Positions 25,240 through 34,279 are shown, numbered from the stretch's first letter. The stretch: 64,000 bases of DNA from an uncultured bacterium (GCA_938028835.1 CALIMJ010000021.1:16804-80803); one strand, 5' to 3'. Notes: a model not told the origin generated them from the letters alone. Numbers and translations: made by a program.

Positions 25240-26802
25240 TCACCCCTCCAGCCGGACCAGGCGGACGCGGACCCGACTTCCCGCGCGGGTCCGCGTCGGG
25301 TCCAGAACCACTAGGTCGTCCGGGCTCACGCCCTCCACCGCCGCCCACCGGTCTGACCGACCGAGGAGCCGCACGCGGCGAGCCTCCACACGACCGGATC
25401 GGACCACCAGGACCGAGGCACCGGAGGACGTTCCAAGGACGCTCTCCACGGGTACAGCCAGGGCGGACGGCCACGACGCAACCTCCAGGTTCACGTCAAG
25501 GGTCATGCCCACACGGGCAAAGGGCGGGAGGCCGAGCGGCTGGAGGCGCAACCGGACTGTGCCCCTTTGGGAATCCACCCGGGGGTCGATGTCCACCAGG
25601 CGGGCCGCCGCCGTAGCACGCGCTCCGCCAGAGACGACCAGGGTGGCACGCTGCCCGATCCGAATTCTGGGCAGGTTGTCTTCGTCCAGGTCAACCACAA
25701 CTTCAAAGGACCGAGGGTCGCCCAGGGTGAGGACAGCTTCCCCGGCGAGTACCGCGGCCCCCACCTCCCGGTGGACTTCCACCACCACGCCGTCGTACGG
25801 GGCGCGGAGGACCGTGCGCGCGAGCCGCTCCCGTGCATTGCGTACGGCCGCGAGAGCCTCACGGTGCCGGGCCTCTGCCACACGAACCTCCTCGGGGCGG
25901 GGAATGCGGAGCAGGGCCGTGAGCGCCGCCCGGGCCGCCCGCGCCTCCGCCTGCACCCGGGCCTCCAGCGCCCGGAGCTCAATCCTCGCGGCCTCCAGCT
26001 GCGCGGCGGAGCCGGGGTTGCGTGCCACGCGCGCCTGCTCGCGAGCAACCAGGACCTGCTGCTCGGCAATCCGCAAGCGCGCCTCCTCCGCGCGAACCCG
26101 GGCTTGGGCCGCCTCCTCGTCTGCTCGGGCTCGGTCCAGGCCAAGCCGCACGCGCTCGACCTCGGCCGCCGCCACGGCGCCAGACGCATACAGCACTTCA
26201 GCCCGCCGCAGGTCGGCCTCCAGCTGCTCGCGGGCTGCAGATGCTGACCGCACAGCCAGCTGCTGGGCCCTCAGACCGTCCTGGCTGGCCCGGAGCTCGG
26301 CCTCGGCCTGTTGGACCGCTGCCGCCGCGCTGCGTACCGCCTCGGGTCGGCCCGTGCGGAGGTCCTCCAATCGCTCCCGAGCGGCTCGGACCTGGAGCTG
26401 GCCGGCAACCTCCGCGGCCTCCAGCCGGGCTCGGGCCTGCTCCACCTCCTCTTCCGTAGCTCCCCGGAGCACCCGATCCAGTTCCCTGCGGGTCGTCAGG
26501 GCCCGAGCTTCCGCCTCGCGCAGCACCTGCAGGGCGGGAACGGGGTCGAGGCTGGCCAGCGGCTGGCCTGCGACCACCCGGTCGCCCCGCCGCACGAGAA
26601 GCCGGGCCAGGGTCCCGCGGTCCTCGAAGCCCAGCGGCGTGGACCGCGCTGCCTCCAGGCGCCCTGTCGCTACCACGACCTCCCGCACGTCACGCGCGAC
26701 CGGGGAAACCACCTCGACAACCGGTGGCGGGCGCAGGAGCCACCCTGCCACCAGGAGCAGGAGCACGATTAGGGGGACAATCCGACGCCAGTTCATCTCC
26801 AT
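25240..26802 (-). CDS. efflux adaptor protein (HlyD/MacA family)
   Basis: A 520-residue membrane-fusion protein. An N-terminal anchor helix (IVPLIVLLLLVAGWLL) is followed by a biotinyl-lipoyl half (GDRVVAGQPLASLD near 75), an unusually long Ala/Arg/Glu/Gln-rich coiled coil of about 200 residues, the second lipoyl half (APYDGVVVEVHREVGA) and a beta-barrel region. The long hairpin would suit a system that must span a wide periplasm. It follows the TetR gene without a gap worth noting and precedes the permease. Confidence 0.88.
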   Translation of the reverse strand: MEMNWRRIVPLIVLLLLVAGWLLRPPPVVEVVSPVARDVREVVVATGRLEAARSTPLGFEDRGTLARLLVRRGDRVVAGQPLASLDPVPALQVLREAEARALTTRRELDRVLRGATEEEVEQARARLEAAEVAGQLQVRAARERLEDLRTGRPEAVRSAAAAVQQAEAELRASQDGLRAQQLAVRSASAAREQLEADLRRAEVLYASGAVAAAEVERVRLGLDRARADEEAAQARVRAEEARLRIAEQQVLVAREQARVARNPGSAAQLEAARIELRALEARVQAEARAARAALTALLRIPRPEEVRVAEARHREALAAVRNARERLARTVLRAPYDGVVVEVHREVGAAVLAGEAVLTLGDPRSFEVVVDLDEDNLPRIRIGQRATLVVSGGARATAAARLVDIDPRVDSQRGTVRLRLQPLGLPPFARVGMTLDVNLEVASWPSALAVPVESVLGTSSGASVLVVRSGRVEARRVRLLGRSDRWAAVEGVSPDDLVVLDPTRTRAGSRVRVRLVRLEG

Positions 26803-27372
26803 TTACCTCCTCTGCCGGGCACCGTCCAGGAGCAGGTCCACGACCCCTTCCGCAAGACGCTCCGCGGGAAGGCCCGAGTAGCGCGAAGCGTCCAGCAACC
26901 CCTCCGTGGCCACCAGGAACACCGGCCCGAGGAACGGGACGTGCTCTCCGCCGATCTCCCCCCGCTCCGCCGCATCCTCGGCCCACCGGAGGAGGGGCCG
27001 GACGAGGCATTCGAAGGCCCGGGTCACCACTTGCCGCTGGTGGGAGGGCGACAGCCGCCTAAGGTCGGTCCGGACCATCCGGGCCAGGTTCATCGGCGGC
27101 TGAGAGAGCAGCCAGTGCGCAGCCGCGCACAGTGCCTGCCGGAGGTCCCGGGACGATCTTAGTGCACATTCGATCCCCCGGCGGTACCTCTCCAGCGCCC
27201 GTTCCGAGGCCTCTACGTAGAGCTGCTCCTTACCGCCCGGGAAGTGGGCGTACAGGGAGGGCACCCGGAGCCCCACGGCCTGGGCGATCCGGCTCAGCGA
27301 CACGGCCGCGTAGCCGTGTTCCATGAAGAGGGAGGACGCCACCTCAAGGATCCGCTCCCTGGTGTCAGGCAC
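26803..27372 (-). CDS. TetR-family transcriptional regulator
   Basis: A 189-residue regulator whose first 50 residues form the TetR helix-turn-helix (ILEVASSLFMEHGYAAVSLSRIA, then LYAHFPGGKEQLY). The rest is a divergent ligand-binding domain. It is the first gene of the export operon, so local repression of the adaptor-permease-ATPase genes is likely. The GTG start is nine bases from a perfect inverted repeat (27381-27396), a probable operator. Confidence 0.9.
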   Translation of the reverse strand: MPDTRERILEVASSLFMEHGYAAVSLSRIAQAVGLRVPSLYAHFPGGKEQLYVEASERALERYRRGIECALRSSRDLRQALCAAAHWLLSQPPMNLARMVRTDLRRLSPSHQRQVVTRAFECLVRPLLRWAEDAAERGEIGGEHVPFLGPVFLVATEGLLDASRYSGLPAERLAEGVVDLLLDGARQRR

Positions 27373-27380
27373 ACCGGTAT

Positions 27381-27396
27381 GCTAACTAACGTTAGC
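27381..27396. promoter_or_regulatory. probable TetR operator
   Basis: GCTAAC-TAAC-GTTAGC is a perfect inverted repeat with a four-base centre; it also contains the ten-base palindrome CTAACGTTAG (27386-27395). It is AT-rich against the local background and lies just upstream of the TetR start codon, where binding would block transcription of the whole operon. Confidence 0.55.
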
Positions 27397-27403
27397 TAGG
27401 ACA

Positions 27404-27427
27404 GGTAGCGACCCTGTGTTCGCTACC
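27404..27427 (-). terminator. hairpin at the end of the peroxiredoxin gene
   Basis: GGTAGCGA and TCGCTACC form a perfect eight-base stem with an eight-base loop, overlapping the peroxiredoxin stop codon. No T-run follows on the minus strand, so it is either an atypical terminator separating this gene from the TetR operon or an extra operator. Confidence 0.4.
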
Positions 27428-27896
27428 CTGTCCCCTGGCCCCGTTGGGCAGCGTCCTGGCGTTGCCGGTCCCGGAGATAGGCCAGCACGCGGTCTGCGTC
27501 GCGCAGGGGGTTCACGCGACGCCAGATGCGCTCCACCCGGCCGTGACGGTCGACGAGGACGGTGTCCCGGCTGAGGATGCCCAGGAACCGCCGGACCCCG
27601 TATGCCCGGGCGAGCACACCCGCCGGGTCCGGCACCATCGTGACGCCCGTGCGCTCGGCAAACGCACACTGTGCCGGAGCTGGGTCCGGACTTATGCCCA
27701 CCACGGCGGCGCCGAGTGTTAGAAACTCCTCCTTCCGGGCCCCATACCTGCGCGCCTGTAGGGAGCAGCCGGGTGAGCCGGCCTTGGGGAAGAAGAACAG
27801 GACCAGCCAGCCACGCTCAGCCAGCTCGGCCAGGTCGAGCCGGCCGCCGGAAGCGTCCTGCACCACCGGCAGGTAAGCCCGTCCGCCCTCCTCCAC
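27423..27896 (-). CDS. peroxiredoxin, BCP/PrxQ-like
   Basis: A 157-residue thioredoxin-fold peroxidase. The peroxidatic Cys is C44 in FFFPKAGSPGCS, matching the family PxxxTPGC with Thr changed to Ser. No second Cys sits five residues later, so the resolving Cys of many PrxQ proteins is missing, and a 1-Cys mechanism is implied. The start is GTG. It lies nine bases downstream of the photolyase gene and probably shares its transcript. Confidence 0.85.
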   Translation of the reverse strand: MEEGGRAYLPVVQDASGGRLDLAELAERGWLVLFFFPKAGSPGCSLQARRYGARKEEFLTLGAAVVGISPDPAPAQCAFAERTGVTMVPDPAGVLARAYGVRRFLGILSRDTVLVDRHGRVERIWRRVNPLRDADRVLAYLRDRQRQDAAQRGQGTG

Positions 27897-27905
27897 GCTT
27901 CAAGG

Positions 27906-29273
27906 TTACCGGTTGCGCCTGTACCGCTCCAGAGCCCGCGCCCGGGAAGCCCGCAGGTCCACGACGGGAGCGGGGTAGTCGCGACCCACCCGACAGTGGC
28001 AGGCCACCTGGTCGTCCCGGGAGAGGGTCCACGGAGCGTGCACGTAGGGCGCGGGTACCCGCGACAGCTCCGGAACCCAGCGGCGTACGTAGCGGCCCTC
28101 GGGGTCGAACCGGCGGCCCTGGAGGACCGGGTTGAACACGCGGAAGTACGGCACCGCGTCCGCACCCGTTCCCGCCACCCACTGCCAGTTGCCGATGTTG
28201 GAAGCGGGGTCGCCGTCCACGAGCTGCCGCATGAAGTAGGCGGCACCCCACCGCCAGTCCACCAGGAGGTTCTTCACGAGGAAGGAAGCCGCGACCATGC
28301 GGGCGCGGTTGTGAACCCAGCCCGTCTCGTTCAGCTGCCGCATGGCCGCGTCGACCACGGGGTAACCGGTGTGACCCTCGCACCATGCCTGGAACAGACG
28401 CTCGTCGTTTTCCCACACCGGCTCGTGAGCCGCCGGCCGGAGGGGGCGGCTTCGGGTATGCGGGAAGTGCAGCAACAGGTGTGCGAAAAACTCCCGCCAC
28501 AGCAGTTCGTCCCGCCACCGCTGCGCTCCCCGCCGGGATCCCGGGTCGGGCGCCGCGTCGGCAGCCTCCCGGGCCACCCAGAGGGCCGTCCGGGAAGAGA
28601 GGACGCCGAACCTCAGGTAGGCGGAAAGCTGCGAGGTGGCCTCCAGGTCCAGCCGGTCCCGATCCAGGTGGTACCGGAAGATGGCATGGGCTGCAAACTC
28701 CCTCAGCCTTTGCCGGGCCACCGCTTCGGCGTCCCGGTCGGCTAGCGGGCTGTCGGGTAGGGGCTCCGACGGCAGTCCATGGGGTCTGAGGCGGCCCGGA
28801 GGGGGAAGAGGCGGCTCGTGTGCGGCTCGTGCGAGGAGCTGCTGCCGATAGCGCGTGTACACGGTGTAGGGCCGGCCGTCCCCGGTGTGCACCGCGTCCG
28901 GCGGGAAGGCGGTGGGCCAGCCCACCAACTCCAGCCGCACGCATCGCGCCACCTCAGCCTCCAGGCGTCGGGCGAGAGGTGACACGTCAGCGTGCGCGTA
29001 CACGGCGCAGGCGCCGGAGGTCTGGACCAGGGCGCGCAGGACCTCCGGAGGGCGGCCCCGCCGAAGTACCAGGAAGCTGCCGAGTTCGCGGAGGGAGCGG
29101 TCGAGGGCCCGCAGGTAGGCCACAAGCAGGTCGGTGCGCCGCCGGCTCACCGACGTCAGGGCAGGGTCCAGCACGAAGACGGGGATCACGGTGCCGGCCC
29201 GCAGGGCTGCGTTCAGGGCGGGGTTGTCGTGAAGGCGTAGATCCCTTCGGACCCACCAGATGGCTACGGACAT
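27906..29273 (-). CDS. phr: deoxyribodipyrimidine photo-lyase (class I)
   Basis: A 455-residue DNA photolyase that repairs cyclobutane dimers with light. The N-terminal Rossmann domain begins AIWWVRRDLRLHDNPAL. The FAD domain includes LSAYLRFGVLS, RDELLWREFF, GYPVVDAAMRQL, GWVHNRARM and the tail of the domain DPASNIGNWQW. ATG 29273 gives the standard N-terminus; the upstream extension in frame is not conserved. Presence implies an organism exposed to sunlight. Confidence 0.95.
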   Translation of the reverse strand: MSVAIWWVRRDLRLHDNPALNAALRAGTVIPVFVLDPALTSVSRRRTDLLVAYLRALDRSLRELGSFLVLRRGRPPEVLRALVQTSGACAVYAHADVSPLARRLEAEVARCVRLELVGWPTAFPPDAVHTGDGRPYTVYTRYRQQLLARAAHEPPLPPPGRLRPHGLPSEPLPDSPLADRDAEAVARQRLREFAAHAIFRYHLDRDRLDLEATSQLSAYLRFGVLSSRTALWVAREAADAAPDPGSRRGAQRWRDELLWREFFAHLLLHFPHTRSRPLRPAAHEPVWENDERLFQAWCEGHTGYPVVDAAMRQLNETGWVHNRARMVAASFLVKNLLVDWRWGAAYFMRQLVDGDPASNIGNWQWVAGTGADAVPYFRVFNPVLQGRRFDPEGRYVRRWVPELSRVPAPYVHAPWTLSRDDQVACHCRVGRDYPAPVVDLRASRARALERYRRNR

Positions 29274-29322
29274 GTCGGTTCCAGGAACGCCGCTACGGGG
29301 TACGAGGGGCAGGGCCCGCGGG

Positions 29323-30582
29323 TCAGGTACGCACCTGCCCGTCCCCCAGGGCCACGAACTTGGTGGTGGTGAGCTCGCGGACGCCCATGGGGCCGTACGC
29401 GTGCAGCTTGCTGGTGCTGATCCCGATCTCCGCACCCAGTCCGAGCTGGAACCCATCGTTGAACCGGGTGCTGGCGTTCACCAGGACCAGGGAGGCGTCC
29501 ACCTCCCGCAGGAAACGCAGCGCGCGGGCGTGGTCCCGGGTGACGATGGCCTCCGTGTGGTTGGACCCGTACCGGGCGATGTGGGCCAGCGCTTCGTCCA
29601 TGGAGTCCACCACCTTGACCGCCAGGACCAGGTCCAGGTACTCGGCCTCCCAGTCCGCCTCGGTGGCGGGCCTGATGTGGGGCAGGTGCTCGCGGGTGCG
29701 GGCGCACCCGCGCAGTTCCACGCGGGCCTCCGCCATGGCCCGGGCCAGCAGGGGCAGGAGATCGGGGGCGACCGTTTGGTGGACCAGCACCTTCTCCAGC
29801 GCGTTGCAGGTGGCCGGGCGCTGCGCCTTGGCGTTCACCGCGATGCGGACCGCCATCTCCAGGTCCGCGCCCTCGTCCACGTACAGGTGGTTGACGCCCC
29901 TCGCATGGGCCAGAACGGGCATCCGCGCGTGCTCCTGCACGAAGCGGATGAGCTCCTCCCCGCCCCGCGGGATGAGAACGTCCAGGTAGCCGACGAGCCG
30001 GCACATCTCCACCACCGCCTGGCGGTCCGTGTGGGGGACCAGTTGCACCGCGTCCTCCGGAAGGCCGGTTTGCTTCAGCGACCGGCGGAACAGTTCCACC
30101 AGGGTCCGGTTGCTGCGCAGGGCCTCCTTCCCGCCCCGCAGGAGGATGGCGTTGCCGGCTTTCACCGCCAGGCTGCTGGCTTCCACGGTGGCACCGGGCC
30201 GTGCCTCGTACACCATCCCGATGACGCCCAGGGGGACCCGCATCCGGCCTACCCGCAGGCCGTTGGGCCGGACGGACAGGGACTCGATCTCGCCCACCGG
30301 GTCCGGCATGTGGGCCACCTGCCGCAGACCCTCCACCAGGTCGTCGCGGGTCCGCTCGTCCAGCCGCAGCCGGTCCAGCTTCGCCCGGGACAGCCCCGCC
30401 GCCGCGGCCTCCTCCAGGTCCGCGCGGTTGGCTTCGGCCACCTCCGACCAGGAGTCCGTCAGGGCCTGCGCCAGCCGTAGGAGCGCGTCCCGTTTGGGCG
30501 CCGGAGGTGCCGACGCCATGGCTCGGGCCGCCTGCCGGGCGCGGGTTGCCATCTCGCGGATCTGGCTCGCCACGTCGATCAT
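29323..30582 (-). CDS. proA: glutamate-5-semialdehyde dehydrogenase
   Basis: ProA reduces gamma-glutamyl phosphate in proline synthesis. The 419-residue protein has VPLGVIGMVYEARP, GGKEALRSN, the VLIPRGG segment, the catalytic Cys in RPATCNALE near residue 258 and the C-terminal GLGAEIGISTSKLHAYGPMG, all family landmarks. The ATG overlaps the proB stop (ATGA). Confidence 0.96.
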   Translation of the reverse strand: MIDVASQIREMATRARQAARAMASAPPAPKRDALLRLAQALTDSWSEVAEANRADLEEAAAAGLSRAKLDRLRLDERTRDDLVEGLRQVAHMPDPVGEIESLSVRPNGLRVGRMRVPLGVIGMVYEARPGATVEASSLAVKAGNAILLRGGKEALRSNRTLVELFRRSLKQTGLPEDAVQLVPHTDRQAVVEMCRLVGYLDVLIPRGGEELIRFVQEHARMPVLAHARGVNHLYVDEGADLEMAVRIAVNAKAQRPATCNALEKVLVHQTVAPDLLPLLARAMAEARVELRGCARTREHLPHIRPATEADWEAEYLDLVLAVKVVDSMDEALAHIARYGSNHTEAIVTRDHARALRFLREVDASLVLVNASTRFNDGFQLGLGAEIGISTSKLHAYGPMGVRELTTTKFVALGDGQVRT

Positions 30583-31763
30583 ACCGACCCCCGTACCGCG
30601 TGCTCTTCCGCCTCCAGTTCGCTGGCTAAGGCGAAGTGGTCCCGGTGGATGACCTCGTCGGAGTGCTTGTACCCCAGGCGCGATTCGATGTCGCGGGTGT
30701 GCAGTCCCTTGATGAGGTCGATCTCCGCCGCGCTGTAGTTCACCAGCCCCACGCCCACCAGCCGGCCGTCGGGGTCCAGGCAGCGGACGGGGTCTCCCAC
30801 CCCGAACTGTCCCCGGACCCCGCGGACGCCCGCGGGCAGGAGAGAGGCCCCGGTCTCCCGCAGCGCTCGCGCGGCCCCGTGGTCTAACAGCAGCTCTCCC
30901 GCGGACTTGGGGAGCTGGTACAGCCACAGCTTGCGGCCCCCGTACCGACGACCGCCACCCCAGAACAGCGTGCCGACAGGCTCGCCCGCCAGCGCGGCGC
31001 GGATGGCCCCCGCCCGCCGTCCGGGCAGCAGAAGTAGCGGCATCCCCGCGGCGAGGGCCTTTTCCGCGGCCAGCAGCTTGCTGCGCATCCCGCCGCTGCC
31101 GACCTCGTTGGGGGCCTCTCCGGCGGACTCCATCAGGGTCCGGTCGACCCGCTCCACCCACAGGATGGGGCGGGCCTGCGGGTGGGTGCGCGGGTCCCGC
31201 TCGAACAACGCCTCCACGTCCGACAGCAGCACCAGCAGGTCCGCGCCCACGAGGGTCGCGATGAGGACGGACAGCCGGTCGTTGTCGCCGAACTGGACCT
31301 CCTCCACCACCACGGTGTCGTTCTCGTTCACCACGGGCACCACGCCCCACCTCAACAGCGTCTGCAGGGTGTGGCGGGCGTGCAGGAAACGGGAGCGGTC
31401 CGCCAGGTCTGGGGCGGTGAGGAGCACCTGGGCCACCGAGACCCCGTGGCGCCGGAAGGCCTGCTCCCACGCGCGCACCAGCAGGGGCTGGCCCACCGCG
31501 GCCGCCGCCTGCTTGGCGGGGATGGTGGTGGGCCGGTCCGGGAGCCCCAGGTGGGCCACCCCGGCGGCCACCGCTCCGGAGGAGACCACCACCACCTCGC
31601 GTCCCTCGGCCCGCAGGTCCGCCAGCTCGTCCGCCAGCCGGTCCAGCACGGGCTGGTCCAGGCCGTGCGGGCCCGCGAGGACCGCGCTGCCCACCTTGAC
31701 CACCAGGCGTCGGTGGGTCTGCGGGTCCGCGAACGACGGCCGCTGGCGCGCCGCGTGCGTCAT
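30579..31763 (-). CDS. proB: glutamate 5-kinase with PUA domain
   Basis: ProB phosphorylates glutamate as the first step of proline synthesis. It has VVKVGSAVL near residue 21, VSSGAVAAG, NENDTVV, FGDNDRLS and GSGGMRSK in the amino acid kinase domain, and a C-terminal PUA domain of about 75 residues. Two ATGs are possible: 31763 and 31772. I prefer 31763, because TATCAT lies seven bases upstream and could drive a leaderless transcript; the other ATG adds three residues. It is coupled to proA by ATGA overlap. Confidence 0.95.
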   Translation of the reverse strand: MTHAARQRPSFADPQTHRRLVVKVGSAVLAGPHGLDQPVLDRLADELADLRAEGREVVVVSSGAVAAGVAHLGLPDRPTTIPAKQAAAAVGQPLLVRAWEQAFRRHGVSVAQVLLTAPDLADRSRFLHARHTLQTLLRWGVVPVVNENDTVVVEEVQFGDNDRLSVLIATLVGADLLVLLSDVEALFERDPRTHPQARPILWVERVDRTLMESAGEAPNEVGSGGMRSKLLAAEKALAAGMPLLLLPGRRAGAIRAALAGEPVGTLFWGGGRRYGGRKLWLYQLPKSAGELLLDHGAARALRETGASLLPAGVRGVRGQFGVGDPVRCLDPDGRLVGVGLVNYSAAEIDLIKGLHTRDIESRLGYKHSDEVIHRDHFALASELEAEEHAVRGSV

Positions 31764-31862
31764 ACTTAGCATGATACGGCGGTGACGGGCCTCCGGACGA
31801 CCGAGGAGCGCTCCGCGGAGCCGTCGAAGCCCAGGGTGGAGTCGGGTCCGAGGAGGTCACCC

Positions 31863-32063
31863 ATGGAAAGGGAACCGGTGTTCGCAGACCCCGACGAGGA
31901 ACGTCGGTACCTGGAGCAGGTCAAGCAGGAGCTGGACGCGGCGCGGACCAAGGAGGAGGTGGTGGAGGTGTGGCGCCGCCACTACCTCAAGATCGGCCAC
32001 CGCAAGCTGGGCCGGCTGCTGCTGGGGCGTCCCGTGGCGGAGCTTCTGCGATCCAGGGAGTAG
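31863..32063 (+). CDS. small charged hypothetical protein
   Basis: A 66-residue, highly charged and probably helical protein with a strong ribosome site (GAGGAGG) before ATG 31863. A longer in-frame start at 31782 exists but has no ribosome site. No family is recognised. It ends ten bases before the ligase gene, so the two are almost certainly co-transcribed; a role as ligase partner is speculation. Confidence 0.7.
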   Translation: MEREPVFADPDEERRYLEQVKQELDAARTKEEVVEVWRRHYLKIGHRKLGRLLLGRPVAELLRSRE

Positions 32064-32073
32064 GGCCGGTCCG

Positions 32074-33843
32074 ATGCAGTACACGCGCCTGGCGCAGGCG
32101 TACCAGCGGCTCGAAGAGACCTCCGCCCGCCTGAAGCTCATCGAGGTCCTGGCGGAGCTGTTCGGGGAGACGCCGAAGCCGCTGCTGCGGAAGGTGGTGT
32201 ACCTGTGCCAGGGCAAGATCGCGCCGGACTTCGCGGGGGTGGAGATCGGGCTCGCGGAGAAGCTGGCCGCTCGGTCGGTGGCGGAGGCTGCGGGCGCCGC
32301 GGAGGACCGGGTGCAGTCGCTGCTCCGGCGGCGGGGCGACCTGGGCACGGTGGCAGAGGAGCTGCTGGCCGAGCGGGGGACCCGTCGGTCCCACCTCACC
32401 GTGCAGGAGGTGTTCGACCACCTGGAGGCCATCGCCCAGGCATCCGGGAAGGGAGCCCAGACCCAGAAGATCTCCTCCCTGGCCGACCTGCTGCGCCGCG
32501 CCACGCCGCTGGAGGCTCGCTACCTGGTGCGCACGGTCACGGGCAAGTTGCGGTTGGGCGTCGGGGACGCTTCCATCCTGGACGCGCTGGCGGAGGTGTA
32601 CGCGGGAGGACGGGCCAACCGGGCGCCCTTGGAGCGGGCGTACAACATCTGCTCGGACCTGGGCCTGGTGGCGGAGACCCTGGTGCGGGGCGGAGTAGCG
32701 GCGGTGGAGGGCATGGAGGTCCGGCCCGGCCACCCGGTGCGGCCCATGCTGGCCCAGCGGCTGGCCACCAGCGAGGAGATCCTGGCAAAGCTGGGCGGGG
32801 TGTGCGCCGCGGAGTACAAGTACGACGGCGAGCGGGTGCAGGCCCACCGCCTGGATGGGAAGGTGGTGCTGTTCTCGCGGCGCCTGGAGAACATCACGGA
32901 GCAGTTCCCGGACGCGGTGGAGTTGCTGCAGCACGGGCTGCGGCCCAAGCGGGCCATCCTGGAAGCGGAGATCGTGGCCGTGGACCCTGAGTCCGGCGAG
33001 CTGCGGCCGTTCCAGGAGCTCATGCAGCGGCGCCGGAAGTACGGGATCGAGGAGGCGGCCCGGCGCATTCCCGTGGGCCTGTTCTGTTTCGACCTCCTGT
33101 ACGGCGAGGGGGGCGACCTGACCCGCCGGCCGTACCTGGACCGGCGGCGGGCCCTGGAGCGGGCCGTCAGGACCGGGGACCGGCTGCAGCTGGCCACCTG
33201 GAAGTTGGTGCGCAGTGTGGAGGAGCTGGACGCGTTCTTCGAGCAGGCCGTGGCGGACGGCTGTGAGGGGGTGCTGTGCAAGTCGGTGGCCGAGGACGCC
33301 GTCTACCAGGCCGGCGCACGTGGCTGGCTGTGGATCAAGCACAAGAGGGAGTACCGCACGGAGCTCCAGGACACCCTGGACCTGGTGGTGGTGGGGGCCT
33401 TCTACGGCCGCGGCCGCCGCAGCGGGACGTACGGAGCCCTGTTGGTGGCGGCCTACGACCCGTCCGAGGACACCTTCCGGACCTTCTGCAAGGTGGGCAG
33501 CGGGTTTTCGGACGAGGACCTGGCGCACCTGCCGCATCGGCTGCGCCCCTACCAGGTGGACCACAGGCCGCCGAGGGTGGACTCCAAGCTGGAGCCGGAC
33601 GTGTGGTTCCACCCGGCGGTGGTGCTGGAGGTGGTGGGAGCGGAGATCACCCTGTCGCCCACCCACACGGTGGCGTGGGGCCGCCTGAAGGAGGGCGCCG
33701 GGCTGGCGCTGCGGTTCCCCCGGTTCACCGGGCGGTACCGGGATGACAAGCGGCCTGAGGACGCCACCACGGTGGAGGAGATTTGGGAGCTGTACCAGCG
33801 GGCCCGCCACCGGGCGGTCCGGGTGGGAGAGAGGGAAGGCTAG
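32074..33843 (+). CDS. lig: ATP-dependent DNA ligase (archaeal type)
   Basis: A 589-residue ligase with the three-domain order of archaeal/eukaryotic ligase I: an N-terminal DNA-binding domain (1 to about 220, with GKLRLGVGDASILDAL), the nucleotidyltransferase domain with catalytic K249 in EYKYDGER and the motif LEAEIVAVD, and a C-terminal OB fold (KVGSGFSDEDL onward). Bacterial replication normally uses NAD-dependent LigA; this one is closest in form to archaeal enzymes and suggests ancient transfer. The stop overlaps the opposing yjbQ-like stop in CTAG. Confidence 0.95.
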   Translation: MQYTRLAQAYQRLEETSARLKLIEVLAELFGETPKPLLRKVVYLCQGKIAPDFAGVEIGLAEKLAARSVAEAAGAAEDRVQSLLRRRGDLGTVAEELLAERGTRRSHLTVQEVFDHLEAIAQASGKGAQTQKISSLADLLRRATPLEARYLVRTVTGKLRLGVGDASILDALAEVYAGGRANRAPLERAYNICSDLGLVAETLVRGGVAAVEGMEVRPGHPVRPMLAQRLATSEEILAKLGGVCAAEYKYDGERVQAHRLDGKVVLFSRRLENITEQFPDAVELLQHGLRPKRAILEAEIVAVDPESGELRPFQELMQRRRKYGIEEAARRIPVGLFCFDLLYGEGGDLTRRPYLDRRRALERAVRTGDRLQLATWKLVRSVEELDAFFEQAVADGCEGVLCKSVAEDAVYQAGARGWLWIKHKREYRTELQDTLDLVVVGAFYGRGRRSGTYGALLVAAYDPSEDTFRTFCKVGSGFSDEDLAHLPHRLRPYQVDHRPPRVDSKLEPDVWFHPAVVLEVVGAEITLSPTHTVAWGRLKEGAGLALRFPRFTGRYRDDKRPEDATTVEEIWELYQRARHRAVRVGEREG

Positions 33844-34232
33844 CGGACCACCACGATGACGCGGCGGTCTCGGGGCCCGTCGAACTCCGCCAGCATCACC
33901 GCTTGCCACCGGCCCAGGGCCAGCCGCCCCTGGTGGACCGGGATCACCTGGCCAGGGCCGGTGAGGGCCGCCTTCAGGTGTGCGCTGGCGTTGTTGTCCA
34001 CGCGGTCGTGCCGCCACACCCCGTCCGGGAACAGCTTGGCGAGCGCGTCCAGCAGGTCCTCGCACACCTGCGGGTCGGCGTTCTCGTTCACCACGACACC
34101 CGCGGTGGCGTGGGGCACGTACACGCAGCAGATCCCCTCCTGGGCTCCAGAAGCGCGCACCGCTTGCTCCACCCGGTCGGTGATGTCCACCAGTTCGCGC
34201 TTCCGGCGGGTGCGGACCGTGAACTCCATCAT
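33840..34232 (-). CDS. YjbQ-family protein (secondary thiamine-phosphate synthase enzyme family)
   Basis: A 130-residue protein of the UPF0047/YjbQ family. Landmarks include VYVPHATAGVVVNENADP, WRHDRVDNNASAHLKAAL, and VIPVHQGRLALGRWQAV near the C-terminus. The conserved His and Glu/Asp residues form the presumed metal site. Some members have weak thiamine-phosphate synthase activity in Escherichia coli; the true role is unclear. Two adjacent ATGs are possible; the first follows GGGAGG. Confidence 0.88.
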   Translation of the reverse strand: MMEFTVRTRRKRELVDITDRVEQAVRASGAQEGICCVYVPHATAGVVVNENADPQVCEDLLDALAKLFPDGVWRHDRVDNNASAHLKAALTGPGQVIPVHQGRLALGRWQAVMLAEFDGPRDRRVIVVVR

Positions 34233-34279
34233 GGCCTCTGACCTCCCTCCCCCAGGGTAGCGCGGAGGGCGAAAGCGCG

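Noticed and set aside
25079..26881. Long plus-strand frame rich in Arg, Ser and Thr, about 600 residues
   Set aside because: It is antisense to the adaptor gene, has the composition of a GC-rich shadow frame, and contains no motif.
30583..31860. Upstream extension of proA to a protein of 845 residues
   Set aside because: This part is the shadow of proB; ProA starts at the ATG overlapping the proB stop, and its length is then standard.
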